DNA of 64,000 bases from Ferranicluibacter quercicola (GCF_021168455.1 NZ_JAJOZR010000011.1:141597-205596); one strand, 5' to 3'; counted from the first letter of the stretch, positions 50,775-60,263 are shown. Translations and numbers: made by a program. The notes: generated from the letters alone by a model not told the origin.

Positions 50775-51872
50775 ATGGATCCGATCATGACCTTCCCCTT
50801 CCTCCGCATGGCGCTCGCCGCTGCCCTGGCGGTGTCTTTCCTGACGGCCTGTTCCGACGACGAGGCGGCGGCGCCCAAGCCCGTGCCGCGCGTGCGGGTC
50901 GAGGCCGTCGAAGCCAAGCCGTCCCGGACCGAGATCAGCCTGACCGGTTCGATCGCCGCGCGCACCGAGACGAACCTGTCGTTCCGCACCAGCGGCCGCA
51001 TCATCGAACGGCTGGTCGATGTCGGCGACGCCGTGCGCAAGGGACAATTGCTCGCGCAGATGGACGACGAGGTGCAGCAGGCCGATCTCGACTCCGCGCG
51101 TGCCACGCTGTCGGCGGCCAATGCCGACCTGTCGCATGCGACGGCGGCATTCGCGCGCCAGCAGACGCTGCTGCGCGCCAATTCCACGGCGCAGACGACC
51201 TACGATCTCGCGGAAGAAAACCTCAAGGTCGCACGCGCCTCGCTGAAATCAGCCGAGTCGGCGCTTTCGAATGCCGAGGAGACCCTGTCCTACACCAAGC
51301 TGACCGCCGATGCGGACGGGATCGTGACGGCGCGCAACGCGGATGTCGGAGAGACGGTGCAGGCTGCGCAGGCCGTCTTCTCCGTCGCCGTGGACGGGCC
51401 GCGCGATGCGGTGTTCGATATCTACGAATCGCTCCTGGGAAGCGGCGAACCGCCGGAGGTTACCGTCAGCCTCGCGTCGGACCCCTCCGTCGTCGCCCGC
51501 GGCCCGGTGCGCGAGATCGCGCCGACCGTCGACCGGCAGACGGGAACCGTGCGTGTCAAGGTCGGTCTGGATCAGCCGCCGGCGGCGATGACGCTTGCCT
51601 CGGTGGTGCGCGGCACGGTGTCGCTTTTCGGCCCGCCTGCCTTCACCCTGCCGCCGACCGCGCTCGCCGCCTCGGGCGGAAAGCCTGCTCTGTGGATCTT
51701 CGATCCCGCTAACACCACCGTTTCGCTCCGCCCGGTGACGCTTGCCGAATACCAGACCGGCGCCATGATCATCGCCACCGGCCTGAAGGCCGGCGATCAG
51801 GTCGTCGTCGATGGCACGAAGCTGCTGCGTCAGGGCCAGACCGTCATGCTGTCCGAGGGGAACACCCCATGA
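50775..51872 (+). CDS. RND efflux periplasmic adaptor lipoprotein (first)
   Basis: The 365-residue protein has a lipoprotein signal (ALAVSFLTAC, with the lipidated cysteine near residue 26) and the membrane-fusion-protein plan. A barrel-sandwich segment SFRTSGRIIERLVDVGDAVR is followed by a coiled-coil hairpin at about 95-165, the lipoyl return LTADADGIVTARNADVGETV and a C-terminal beta-barrel. It would link the inner-membrane pump to an outer-membrane channel. ATGs at 50775 and 50787 are both possible starts. Its stop overlaps the second adaptor start (ATGA). Confidence 0.92.
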   Translation: MDPIMTFPFLRMALAAALAVSFLTACSDDEAAAPKPVPRVRVEAVEAKPSRTEISLTGSIAARTETNLSFRTSGRIIERLVDVGDAVRKGQLLAQMDDEVQQADLDSARATLSAANADLSHATAAFARQQTLLRANSTAQTTYDLAEENLKVARASLKSAESALSNAEETLSYTKLTADADGIVTARNADVGETVQAAQAVFSVAVDGPRDAVFDIYESLLGSGEPPEVTVSLASDPSVVARGPVREIAPTVDRQTGTVRVKVGLDQPPAAMTLASVVRGTVSLFGPPAFTLPPTALAASGGKPALWIFDPANTTVSLRPVTLAEYQTGAMIIATGLKAGDQVVVDGTKLLRQGQTVMLSEGNTP

Positions 51873-52936
51873 AGCCCGCCCTCCTTCTCCTGCCGATCGG
51901 CTTCCTGCTGGCGGCCTGCTCCGAGGATCACGAAGCGGCGCCACCGCCGCCGCGGCCGGTAAAGTCGCTGGTGCTGGAGGAGACGAATTCCGTTCCGCTG
52001 TCCTTCGCCGGTACCGTCGAGCCGCAGATCGTCACCAATTACAGCTTCCAGATCCTCGGGCGCATGATTTCGCGCAATGTGCAGGTCGGCGACGGCGTGG
52101 AGCGGGGCACGCTTCTCGCCGTGCTCGAGGCGACGGCGCTCGAGCAGGACGTTCAGGCCGCGCAGGCCTCGCTCGTCAGCGCGCAGGCGTCCGCCAATAA
52201 TGCCCGCGTCGTCGAGCAGCGCCAGAAGGGCCTGTTTGCCAAGACCGTCGTGTCGCAGGCTGCCGTCGAGGATGCCGTACAGGCCGCACAGGCGGCGCAG
52301 TCCGCCGAACTGCGGGCGCGGGCAAACCTTGCCAAGGCGCAGGAGCGGCTGAGCTATGCGAAAATTGCGGCCGACTATACCGGCGTCGTCACCAGCACGG
52401 CCGCCGAACCCGGCCAGGTGGTTGCCGCCGGACAGACCGTGGTGACGGTGGCTCGGCCCGACCTCCGCGATGCCGTGGTCGATCTTCCGGCTTCCGCGGC
52501 CTCCGGCGTGAAGATCGGCGATCCCTTCGCGGTCGTCCTCCAGTCCGATCCGACGACGGTGGTCAAGGGTCGCGTGCGCCGCATCGAGCCCTCGGCCGAT
52601 CCCGTCACGCGCTCGCAGCGCATCCGCATCGCCCTGCAGGCGGCGCCCGCCGCGTTCCGCCTGGGATCTGTCATCTCGGTGTCGCTGCCCGACACGCGTC
52701 CGTCCGAACTTCTGCTGCCGGCCTCGGCCATCGTGACCCGTGACGGCAAGACGCGGGTGTGGATCATTCCGGAGGGGGCCGATGCCGTCGCCCTGCGCGA
52801 CGTGACGACCGCCGGCACCGGCGGCGACCGCGTCACCATCACGTCCGGCCTCAAGCGCGGCGACCGCGTCGTCGTCGCCGGGGTCAACAGCCTGACCGAC
52901 GGGCAGAAAATCCGCATCTCCGGAGATTTGAAATGA
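51869..52936 (+). CDS. RND efflux periplasmic adaptor lipoprotein (second)
   Basis: The 355-residue protein is another membrane-fusion protein, with lipobox LLAAC near residue 17. SFQILGRMISRNVQVGDGVE and IAADYTGVVTSTAAEPGQVV form the lipoyl halves around an alanine-rich coiled coil (about 85-155). It overlaps both neighbours through ATGA junctions. Two different adaptors before one pump gene is a known arrangement in some proteobacterial RND operons and may give a mixed adaptor ring. The two adaptors are clearly diverged from each other, so it is not a recent duplication. Confidence 0.92.
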   Translation: MKPALLLLPIGFLLAACSEDHEAAPPPPRPVKSLVLEETNSVPLSFAGTVEPQIVTNYSFQILGRMISRNVQVGDGVERGTLLAVLEATALEQDVQAAQASLVSAQASANNARVVEQRQKGLFAKTVVSQAAVEDAVQAAQAAQSAELRARANLAKAQERLSYAKIAADYTGVVTSTAAEPGQVVAAGQTVVTVARPDLRDAVVDLPASAASGVKIGDPFAVVLQSDPTTVVKGRVRRIEPSADPVTRSQRIRIALQAAPAAFRLGSVISVSLPDTRPSELLLPASAIVTRDGKTRVWIIPEGADAVALRDVTTAGTGGDRVTITSGLKRGDRVVVAGVNSLTDGQKIRISGDLK

Positions 52937-55900
52937 AGCCGTTCAACCTGTCGGACTGGGGGCTGGGTCACCGCTCGCTTCTCTGGTATTTCATGCTGGT
53001 CTTCTCGCTCGCCGGCTTCCTGTCCTACATCAATCTCGGTCGCGAGGAGGATCCCTCCTTTACGATCAAGACCATGATCATCACCGCGCAGTGGCCCGGC
53101 GCCACCGTCGAGGACACGATCAAGCAGGTGACGGAGCGGATCGAGAAGAAGCTCGAGGAACTGCCGCAGCTCGACTATACCAAGAGCCAGACGGTGGCCG
53201 GACAGACGACGGTGTTCGTCTATCTGCGCGAAACGACGCCGGCAGCCCAGGTCGCGCCCACCTGGGTGCGGGTGCGTAACCTCGTCAGCGACATCAAGGG
53301 CAACTTTCCCTCCGGCGTGCAGGGGCCGTTCTTCAACGACAGTTTCGGCGACGTGTACGGCAATATCTACGCCTTCACCTCGGACGGGTTCTCCCAGCGG
53401 GAGCTTCGCGACACGGTGGAGGCCGTGCGGGCCGAAGTGCTGACCGTGCCGAATGCCGGCAAGGTCGACATCATCGGCGCGCAGGACGAGGTCATCTTCC
53501 TCGAATTCTCCTCCCGCCAGCTGGCGGCGCTCGGCATCGACCAGCAGAGCGTGGTCGATACGCTGCAGGCCCAGAACGCGGTCGCCCCCTCCGGCGTCAT
53601 GCAGGACAGCCCGGAGCGCATCAGCGTGCGCGTCTCCGGCCAGTTCTCCTCCGAAGAAAGCCTGCGCAACCTCAATCTGCGGGTCAACGACCAGTTCTTC
53701 CGGCTGAGCGACGTCGCCTCCATCCGCCGTGGCTACGCCGATCCGCCGAGCACGATCTTCCGCTACAATGGCGAGCCGGCCATCGCGCTGGCGGTCAACA
53801 TGAAGCAGGGCGCCAATCTTCTGGCGTTCGGCGAGGCGCTGACGGAGCGCATGGATGCGATCGAGCGGAAGCTGCCGGTCGGCATCGACGCGCATCTCGT
53901 CTCCGACCAGCCGAAGATCGTGGACGAGGCGGTGTCGGGCTTCACGCGCGCGCTGTTCGAGGCCATCGCCATCGTGCTTGCGGTCTCCTTCGTCAGCCTC
54001 GGCCTGCGGGCCGGGCTCGTGGTCGCCGTGGCGATTCCGCTCGTGCTCGCCATGACCTTCGTCATCATGGAGTATCTCGGCATCTCGCTCCAGCGCATCT
54101 CGCTCGGCGCGCTGATCATCGCGCTCGGCCTGCTGGTGGACGATGCCATGATCGCCGTGGAGATGATGGTGGCGCGGCTGGAGGCGGGCGATGATCTGCG
54201 CACGGCCGCCACCTATGTCTATACGTCCACGGCCTTTCCGATGCTGACGGGCACGCTGGTGACCGTCGCGGGCTTCATCCCCGTCGGCCTCAACAACAGC
54301 GCGGCCGGTGAGTTCACCTTCACGCTGTTCATCGTCATCGCCGCATCGCTTATTCTTTCCTGGATCGTGGCCGTGCTCTTCACGCCGCTTCTGGGCGTGC
54401 TCATGCTGCCGAAGACGATGAAGCAGCACCACGGCTCCAAGGGCATCGTCGCCCGCATCTTCTCGCGCCTGCTGCTCGTCTGCATGCGTTTCCGCTGGGT
54501 CACGATCGCCGTGACGCTGATCGTCTTCGCGGGCTCGGTCTACGGCATGCAGTTCGTGCAGCAGCAGTTCTTCCCGTCGTCGGACCGGAACGAGCTCATC
54601 ATCGACTGGAACCTGCCGCAGAGCGCGTCGATCCGCGAGACACAGCGGGAGATCGCGCAGTTCGAGGCGGAGAAGCTGAAGGGCAATCCGGATGTCGAGC
54701 ACTGGTCGAGCTATGTGGGGCAGGGCGCGCTTCGCTTCGTCCTCTCGTTCGACGTGCAGCCGAACAGCCCGGCCTTCGGCCAGACGATTATCGTCAGCAA
54801 GAGCATCGAGGCGCGCGACCGGCTGAAGCCCGATCTCGAGGCCTATCTGAAAAAGACTTTCATAGGCACCGATGCCTATGTGAAGCTTCTCGATATCGGC
54901 CCGCCGGTCGGCCGTCCCGTCGCCTATCGCGTCAGCGGGCCGGACATCCAGACGGTGCGGCAGCTCGCGCTCGATCTCGGCAATATCGTCGGCGGCAACA
55001 AGCATCTGGGCGACGTCGCCTATGACTGGAACGAGCCGTCGCGCGTGGTCAAGATCGACGTGCTGCAGGACAAGGCCCGCCAGCTGGGCATCACCTCGCA
55101 GGCGATCGCCACGACCATCAACGGCATCGTCGGCGGCACGACGGCGACGCAGGTGCGCGACGACATCTACCTCGTCAACATCGTCGGCCGCGCGGTCGAG
55201 GCGGAGCGCAGCTCCATCGAGACCCTGCGCGATCTGCAATTGCCGGTCGGCGACGGGCGGTCCGTTCCGCTCGCGGCCGTCGCGTCCTTCCGCTACGATG
55301 TCGAGCAGCCGCTGATCTGGACCCGCTCGCGCATCCCGACCGTCACCGTGCGGGCCGGCATGATCGACAAGGTGCAGCCGGCGACGGCGGTGGCCGAGCT
55401 CGATCCCGCCGTGAAGTCCTTCGAGGCGACGCTGCCGCCGGGGTACTCGATCGCCGTTGCCGGTGCCGTCGAGGAAAGCGGCAAGGCGCAGGGGCCGATC
55501 GCCGCCGTCGTGCCGCTGATGCTGTTCGTCATGGCGACGATCCTGATGATCCAGCTGCAGAGCTTCAGCCGGCTCTTCCTCGTCTTCGCGGTCGCGCCGC
55601 TCGCCATCATCGGCGTCGTCGCGGCGTTGCTGCCGAGCGGTGCTCCCATGGGCTTCGTGGCCATCCTCGGCATTCTCGCGCTGATCGGCATTCTCATCCG
55701 CAATTCCGTGATCCTCATCGATCAGATCGAGACCTTGCGGCGGGACGGGGTCGCGCCCTGGCGCGCCGTGGTCGAGGCGACCGAGCATCGCATGCGGCCG
55801 ATCATGCTGACGGCCGCCGCGGCCAGCCTCGCGCTCATCCCGATCGCGCGTGAGATCTTCTGGGGCCCCATGGCCTACGCCATGATCGGCGGCATTATCG

Positions 55901-56022
55901 TGGGCACGGTGCTGACGCTGCTCTTCCTGCCGGCGCTCTATGTCGCCTGGTTCCGGATCCACGAGGAGAAGACGGACGCACCGGCGGCGGATGCCCATCC
56001 CGCAGCCCAGCCGCAGGCCTGA
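52933..56022 (+). CDS. RND-family multidrug efflux pump (AcrB/MexB superfamily)
   Basis: The 1029-residue protein has the RND plan: a first membrane helix near residues 15-35, a large porter/docking domain, a helix bundle, a second periplasmic domain and a second bundle. The helix-4 motif IALGLLVDDAMIAVEMMVAR holds the paired aspartates needed for proton relay, and GNIYAFTSDGFSQREL and LFEAIAIVLAVSFVSLGLRA are typical. The ATG at 52933 overlaps the adaptor stop. No outer-membrane channel gene follows, so a TolC-type protein encoded elsewhere must complete the pump. A strong terminator at 56053 closes the operon. Confidence 0.95.
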   Translation: MKPFNLSDWGLGHRSLLWYFMLVFSLAGFLSYINLGREEDPSFTIKTMIITAQWPGATVEDTIKQVTERIEKKLEELPQLDYTKSQTVAGQTTVFVYLRETTPAAQVAPTWVRVRNLVSDIKGNFPSGVQGPFFNDSFGDVYGNIYAFTSDGFSQRELRDTVEAVRAEVLTVPNAGKVDIIGAQDEVIFLEFSSRQLAALGIDQQSVVDTLQAQNAVAPSGVMQDSPERISVRVSGQFSSEESLRNLNLRVNDQFFRLSDVASIRRGYADPPSTIFRYNGEPAIALAVNMKQGANLLAFGEALTERMDAIERKLPVGIDAHLVSDQPKIVDEAVSGFTRALFEAIAIVLAVSFVSLGLRAGLVVAVAIPLVLAMTFVIMEYLGISLQRISLGALIIALGLLVDDAMIAVEMMVARLEAGDDLRTAATYVYTSTAFPMLTGTLVTVAGFIPVGLNNSAAGEFTFTLFIVIAASLILSWIVAVLFTPLLGVLMLPKTMKQHHGSKGIVARIFSRLLLVCMRFRWVTIAVTLIVFAGSVYGMQFVQQQFFPSSDRNELIIDWNLPQSASIRETQREIAQFEAEKLKGNPDVEHWSSYVGQGALRFVLSFDVQPNSPAFGQTIIVSKSIEARDRLKPDLEAYLKKTFIGTDAYVKLLDIGPPVGRPVAYRVSGPDIQTVRQLALDLGNIVGGNKHLGDVAYDWNEPSRVVKIDVLQDKARQLGITSQAIATTINGIVGGTTATQVRDDIYLVNIVGRAVEAERSSIETLRDLQLPVGDGRSVPLAAVASFRYDVEQPLIWTRSRIPTVTVRAGMIDKVQPATAVAELDPAVKSFEATLPPGYSIAVAGAVEESGKAQGPIAAVVPLMLFVMATILMIQLQSFSRLFLVFAVAPLAIIGVVAALLPSGAPMGFVAILGILALIGILIRNSVILIDQIETLRRDGVAPWRAVVEATEHRMRPIMLTAAAASLALIPIAREIFWGPMAYAMIGGIIVGTVLTLLFLPALYVAWFRIHEEKTDAPAADAHPAAQPQA

Positions 56023-56052
56023 CGCCACTCCCATACGATCCTGATCCACCGG

Positions 56053-56083
56053 CGCCGCCCGTCCACGCGACGGGCGGCGTTTT
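56053..56083 (+). terminator. Rho-independent terminator of the RND operon
   Basis: CGCCGCCCGTC and GACGGGCGGCG form a perfect 11-bp stem around cacgc, directly followed by TTTT. Confidence 0.92.
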
Positions 56084-56207
56084 CGTGCGGCACCCCGGCC
56101 CGGGCTGACGCACGGGTCAGCGTCGAACCCGTTCACGGGCCTGCGAATATTTCGTTTCCCAAGCGTGGAATCCTTTGCCAAAACATCGGGATCAAGGAGA
56201 CGATGCG

Positions 56208-56912
56208 ATGACATTGACCGGACCGCGGCCAGACTGGCTGACCTTCGATTGCTACGGCACGCTGATCCAGTGGGACGAGGGCCTCATGGCGGCGATCGCC
56301 ACCATTCTGTCAGGCGAAGGAGACGCCGCCGATCCTCAGGCGTTTATCTCGACCTTCGACGGGCATGAGCATGCGCTCGAAGCCGAGCGGCCGCATCGAT
56401 CGTTCCGCGAGGTCAGTGCGCTTGCCCTGGAGAAGACGATGGCGGCGTTCGGCCGCGCGTTCGATCCGGCGGATGCCGAGATCCTTACCGGGTCGATCGG
56501 CCGCATGCCGCCCTTTCCGGAGGTGGTGGAGACGCTGCGACGGCTGAAGGACGCCGGTTTCAAGCTGGCCATCATCTCCAACACCGACGACGCGATCATC
56601 GCGGGGAACCTCGCGCAACTGGGTGGCGCCATCGACCGCGTCATCACGGCGGAGCAGGCAGGGGCCTACAAGCCGACGGCCCAGATCTTCCACCACGCCT
56701 GGAAGAGCCTCGGCATTTCCAGCGAAGAGCTGGTGCATATCTGCGCAAGCCCGCATCTCGATCTTGCGGCAGCGCGAGACTTGGGCTTTCGTGCGGTCTG
56801 GGTCGATCGGGGAACGGGTCGCAAGCCGCCGCAGGACTACCGGCCGGATGCGCGCGTTCCCACGCTCGACCTCGTGCCCGGCCTGTTTCAGGCCGCCGGC
56901 TGGATGCAATAG
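56208..56912 (+). CDS. HAD-superfamily hydrolase, 2-haloacid dehalogenase type II-like
   Basis: The 234-residue protein has the HAD motifs in order: TFDCYGTLIQWDEG with the nucleophile aspartate near residue 16, LAIISNTDDAIIAGN, AGAYKPTAQIFHHAW with the lysine and ASPHLDLAAARDLG. DCYGTL is the type II haloacid dehalogenase form, but many such proteins are phosphatases or have unknown substrates. The ATG at 56208 has AAGGAG 8 nt upstream. It lies 16 bp before a class II aldolase gene, so the two probably act on the same small metabolite. Confidence 0.85.
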   Translation: MTLTGPRPDWLTFDCYGTLIQWDEGLMAAIATILSGEGDAADPQAFISTFDGHEHALEAERPHRSFREVSALALEKTMAAFGRAFDPADAEILTGSIGRMPPFPEVVETLRRLKDAGFKLAIISNTDDAIIAGNLAQLGGAIDRVITAEQAGAYKPTAQIFHHAWKSLGISSEELVHICASPHLDLAAARDLGFRAVWVDRGTGRKPPQDYRPDARVPTLDLVPGLFQAAGWMQ

Positions 56913-56928
56913 GACACTGGAGGCCGAC

Positions 56929-57720
56929 ATGGCGCATGAACTGACGATCCCGAAAACCGGCCCCGTGCTGCTGCGCAATTCGTCGCTCGATACGGACGAG
57001 ATCTGGCAGGCCCGGATCGATCTCGCCGCGAGCCTCCGCATGGCGGCGCGGCTGGGGCTGGAGGAGGGCATCTGCAATCACTTCTCCGCGGTCGTCCCGG
57101 GCCATCCCGATCTCTTCCTCGTCAACCGCCTCGGCTGGGCCTTCCAGGAGGCGACGGCATCCTCGCTGCTGATCTGCGACTTCGAGGGCAATGTGATTGC
57201 GGGCGACGGGGTGCCGGAGGCGACCGCGTTCTACATTCATGCCCGGCTTCACAAGATGAGCCCGCGCGTCGGCGCCGCCTTCCATACGCATATGCCGAAT
57301 GCGACGGCGCTGAGCATGGTCGAAGGCGAACCGCTCGTCTGGGCGGGGCAGACGGCGCTGAAATTCTACGGCCGCGTTGCGATCGATGAGCATTATAACG
57401 GGCTGGCGCTCGACGAGCGCGAGGGCGACCGGATCGCCGCCGTCCTGAGTGACAAGGACATCCTGTTCATGAAGAACCACGGCGTCATGGTCTGTGCGCC
57501 GAACATCGCCGAGGCCTGGGACGACCTTTATTATCTGGAGCGTGCGGCCGAGGTGCAGTTGAAGGCCATGAGCACCGGTCGGAAGCTTCTGCCGGTGTCG
57601 CACGAGATCGCAAGCGCCGCGGCCCGCCAGATGCGGGAGGGTGATCCGGAAAGCGCCCGGCTGCATCTGGAAAGCGTGCGGCGCGTGCTGGACCAGCAGC
57701 AGCCGGCCTATCGAACCTGA
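56929..57720 (+). CDS. Class II aldolase/adducin-family protein
   Basis: The 263-residue protein has the zinc-binding histidines of the class II aldolase fold in AAFHTHMPNATALS and FMKNHGVMVCAP, with EGICNHFSAVVPGHPDLF as the substrate-side loop. Family members include fuculose-phosphate and ribulose-phosphate enzymes and many decarboxylase-like or unknown proteins. The ATG at 56929 follows GGAGG at 6 nt. It is cotranscribed with the HAD gene, which suggests breakdown or repair of a phosphorylated or halogenated small acid. The exact reaction is not predictable. Confidence 0.85.
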   Translation: MAHELTIPKTGPVLLRNSSLDTDEIWQARIDLAASLRMAARLGLEEGICNHFSAVVPGHPDLFLVNRLGWAFQEATASSLLICDFEGNVIAGDGVPEATAFYIHARLHKMSPRVGAAFHTHMPNATALSMVEGEPLVWAGQTALKFYGRVAIDEHYNGLALDEREGDRIAAVLSDKDILFMKNHGVMVCAPNIAEAWDDLYYLERAAEVQLKAMSTGRKLLPVSHEIASAAARQMREGDPESARLHLESVRRVLDQQQPAYRT

Positions 57721-57776
57721 GGGCGCGGGCGGAACGCGCAGAGCCTCTCCGGCGAACCCGTGTTCGGCAGATAGGC

Positions 57777-59267
57777 TCAGGCGGGATGTCTGTCCTCGCT
57801 GTCCTCGTCTTCGTCGCCGATCGGCGCTTCCATCGTGAAGACGACGCCCGTGACATCGTAGCGGAGTTCCGCGCTGCCGCCGAGACTGTTGGATAGCACG
57901 CGCTCGATCATGCGGGTGCCGAAGCCGCGGCTGGTCGGGGGCGACACCGGCGGGCCGCCGCTCTCCTCCCAGGTCAGCTTGAGGCGGTGCAGGGGCGCGT
58001 CGGGCAGGGCGTGCCAGCGGACGCGGATACGTCCCGACAGGTTGGAGAGGGCGCCGTACTTGATGGCGTTGGTCGCCAGCTCGTGCAGAGCCATTGCCAG
58101 CGTCAGCACGAGGTTGGACGATACCTGCAGGTCCGGCCCGTCGATGTCGATCCGGTTGGGATAACTATCCCAGAACGGATCGAGCGTCGCCCGGATGATC
58201 CGGCCGAGATCGGCACCGGAGAAATTGCCGGACACGAGCAGGTCCTGCGCCGCGCCGATCGACTGGAGGCGCGAGGTGATCGCCTTGCCGGCGGCGTCCT
58301 TGTCCGGGGCCTGGCGAAGCGTCTGGTTGATGACCGACTGCACGGTGGTCATCAGGTTCTTCATGCGGTGGCTGAGTTCGCGCACGGTGATCGCGCGCGC
58401 TTCCTCGGTCCGCTTGCGGTCGGTGATGTCCATCGACAGTCCCGACATCTGCGACGCCTGCCCGTCGGCCTCGTAATAGACGAGCCCGCGCACATGCGCC
58501 CAGCGCATCCGTCCATCGGGAAGGACGCATCGGTGCTCGACATCGTACTCCTCGTGATTCTCCACCGCTTTGCGGAAGGCGTCGTGCACCCGCGCCTGGT
58601 CTTCCGGCAGAACGGCATTGAGAAGATTGTCGACGGTGAAGTCCTCGTCCGGCCCATAGCCGAAGGTCGCCTTGCAGTCCGGCGAGGCCACGAGATTCAT
58701 GGTGGAAATGTTCAGCGTCCAGTAACCGAGATGGCCGGCCTCCATGGCAAAGCGCAGCTGCGTCTCGTTGCGCTTCAGCTCAGCCGTGCGCTTCTGGACT
58801 TCGCCCTCGAGCAGATCACGGTCGCGCTCCAGGCGCACGACGCGATCGCGCTCCATGGTGACGTCGAGCTGGGACGCGAAGAAATAGGTCAGTTCGCCCT
58901 TCTCGTTGAAGACAGGGGAGATCAGCAGGCGATTCCAGAAGAGTTCGCCACTTTTCTTGTAGTTCACGACGTCGATTTCGATCGGATACCGGTTGGTGAT
59001 CGCGTGCCGCACTTTCGCGATATCGGCGCGATCCGTCTCCGGCCCCTGCAGGAAACGGCAGTTCCTGTTGATGATCTCATCGCGCTCGTAGCCGGTGAAG
59101 CGGACGAACGCGTCATTGGCAAAGACGATCGGATTGTCGGGCTTGGAGGGATCGGTGATGATCATCGGCATGCGCGTTGCGCGCACGGCCGCTGCAAAGG
59201 GATCGGGCCCCAGATCCTTGCGGATGATCTGCGCCTCGATGCGCTGGTGCTCTGTGGCGTCGTTCAA
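57777..59267 (-). CDS. LOV-PAS HWE-family sensor histidine kinase (probable blue-light sensor)
   Basis: The 496-residue soluble protein has a LOV domain at about residues 25-135, with NRNCRFLQGPETDRAD and the flavin-adduct cysteine C70. A short coiled coil and a second PAS domain (about 170-285) follow. The kinase half has the phospho-acceptor H300 in VRELSHRMKNLMTTVQ, an N-box MALHELATNAIKYGALS and the WEESGG form of the HWE signature. LOV-HWE kinases autophosphorylate on blue light and control general stress or motility responses in Brucella and relatives. I use a TTG start at 59267, because GAGAGGA is 6 nt upstream and no ATG fits. No response-regulator gene is adjacent, so its partner is elsewhere. 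Confidence 0.92.
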   Translation of the reverse strand: MNDATEHQRIEAQIIRKDLGPDPFAAAVRATRMPMIITDPSKPDNPIVFANDAFVRFTGYERDEIINRNCRFLQGPETDRADIAKVRHAITNRYPIEIDVVNYKKSGELFWNRLLISPVFNEKGELTYFFASQLDVTMERDRVVRLERDRDLLEGEVQKRTAELKRNETQLRFAMEAGHLGYWTLNISTMNLVASPDCKATFGYGPDEDFTVDNLLNAVLPEDQARVHDAFRKAVENHEEYDVEHRCVLPDGRMRWAHVRGLVYYEADGQASQMSGLSMDITDRKRTEEARAITVRELSHRMKNLMTTVQSVINQTLRQAPDKDAAGKAITSRLQSIGAAQDLLVSGNFSGADLGRIIRATLDPFWDSYPNRIDIDGPDLQVSSNLVLTLAMALHELATNAIKYGALSNLSGRIRVRWHALPDAPLHRLKLTWEESGGPPVSPPTSRGFGTRMIERVLSNSLGGSAELRYDVTGVVFTMEAPIGDEDEDSEDRHPA

Positions 59268-59362
59268 TGATCGTCCTCTCGGTGACCTTTCTCCTAGACG
59301 GTAAATTCAGGGCGGCCATTTAAAAAGAATAATGTCGGCTGACGAAATCTGGGCACGCGGAA

Positions 59363-59393
59363 CCGCGTCCCGTTTGCTGGATGCGGGACGCGG
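59363..59393 (-). terminator. Hairpin after the entericidin-like gene
   Basis: CCGCGTCCCG and CGGGACGCGG form a 10-bp stem with an 11-base loop, 59 bp after the small lipoprotein gene on its strand. There is no T-run. Confidence 0.5.
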
Positions 59394-59451
59394 CGGCCTC
59401 GTGAGATCCGATGAGTGATACGGCGCGCGACCGTATCAACGTTTCCCTGCC

Positions 59452-59604
59452 TCAGCGTCCGCTCTGCGACAGCACGCGGTGGCTTGCATTGTCGAGCGCT
59501 CGGCTCGTGTCCTGTCCGTCACGCTTCAGACCGTTTGCCGTATTGCCGCAGCCGGCAAGCGTGAGGGCGGCGACGCCGAGGATGGCGATGAGGATCGGGC
59601 GCAT
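59452..59604 (-). CDS. Entericidin A/B-family small lipoprotein
   Basis: The 50-residue protein starts MRPILIAILGVAALTLAGCG with lipobox LAGC (lipidated C19). The mature part is short and polar (NTANGLKRDGQDTSRALDNA). This length and the CGNTANGLxRD pattern match entericidin-like lipoproteins, which in enterics form a toxin/antidote pair tied to stationary phase; here there is a single copy. AGGAGAC is 3 nt before the ATG at 59604. A longer frame to 59679 is rejected because it would bury the signal peptide. Confidence 0.85.
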   Translation of the reverse strand: MRPILIAILGVAALTLAGCGNTANGLKRDGQDTSRALDNASHRVLSQSGR

Positions 59605-59675
59605 GGTGTCTCCTGTGCGATTGTGCGTTGGGGTTCGTTTATCGGATAAGAAAACTGTGGCGGGACGCGCCTTTT

Positions 59676-60263
59676 TCAATGCTCGTTCGCGGATGTGTTT
59701 GCATCGGTTGTCGTTCGCGCAAATGCGCGGCTTACATAGGCGGAGCCGGTAAGGCCGAACCGCCAGGGATGTCCGATCGCCTTGGTGATGCCGATGCGGG
59801 GGCCCGTCATTACCGCCGGCGGGGACCCGGGATCCGAGATGGAAAACGGCGGCGCAAACAGGGACAGCCCGTCATGCCCGCCATCGATGCCGAGCGCCTG
59901 ACAGACCCGGCCGGGACCTGCGCACAGCCGTTTCGGATTGTCGAGCCCGCGCCGTCGCGCCATGATATCCTGTCCCGATATCGGCTGCAGCGCCCGGATC
60001 AGCACGGCGCTGCCCGGCCGGCAGACTATGTTGACGCACCAGTGAATGCCATAGGACCTGTAGACATAGGCATGGGCAGGCGGGCCGAACATGGCGCGGT
60101 TGCGGGGCGTCTGACCGCGAAAGCTGTGGGAGGCCGCGTCGTCCGGCTCATAGGCCTCGGTCTCCACGATCACGCCGCCGATCCCATCCACGAAGAACGA
60201 CGCGCCGATCAGATCGCGGGCAGCGGCGACGGCGGAGCGGTCGAAAAAGGCAGGATTGATCAT
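59676..60263 (-). CDS. 3-methyladenine DNA glycosylase (AAG/MPG family)
   Basis: The 195-residue protein matches the alkyladenine-DNA glycosylase family: IGASFFVDGIGGVIVETEAY with the catalytic glutamate in ETEAY, then SFRGQTPRNRAMFGPPAHAY, VYRSYGIHWCVNIVC and PGRVCQALGI. It excises alkylated and deaminated purines to start base-excision repair. The family length in bacteria is about 190-210, so it is complete. GACGAG precedes the ATG. The gene is single and divergent from a small exported-protein gene. Confidence 0.93.
   Translation of the reverse strand: MINPAFFDRSAVAAARDLIGASFFVDGIGGVIVETEAYEPDDAASHSFRGQTPRNRAMFGPPAHAYVYRSYGIHWCVNIVCRPGSAVLIRALQPISGQDIMARRRGLDNPKRLCAGPGRVCQALGIDGGHDGLSLFAPPFSISDPGSPPAVMTGPRIGITKAIGHPWRFGLTGSAYVSRAFARTTTDANTSANEH

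Noticed and set aside
52375..56214. A 1279-codon open frame antisense to the RND operon
   Set aside because: It runs opposite to a clear RND pump and adaptor; its translation is Arg/His/Asp-rich without motifs, as expected for an antisense frame in GC-rich DNA.
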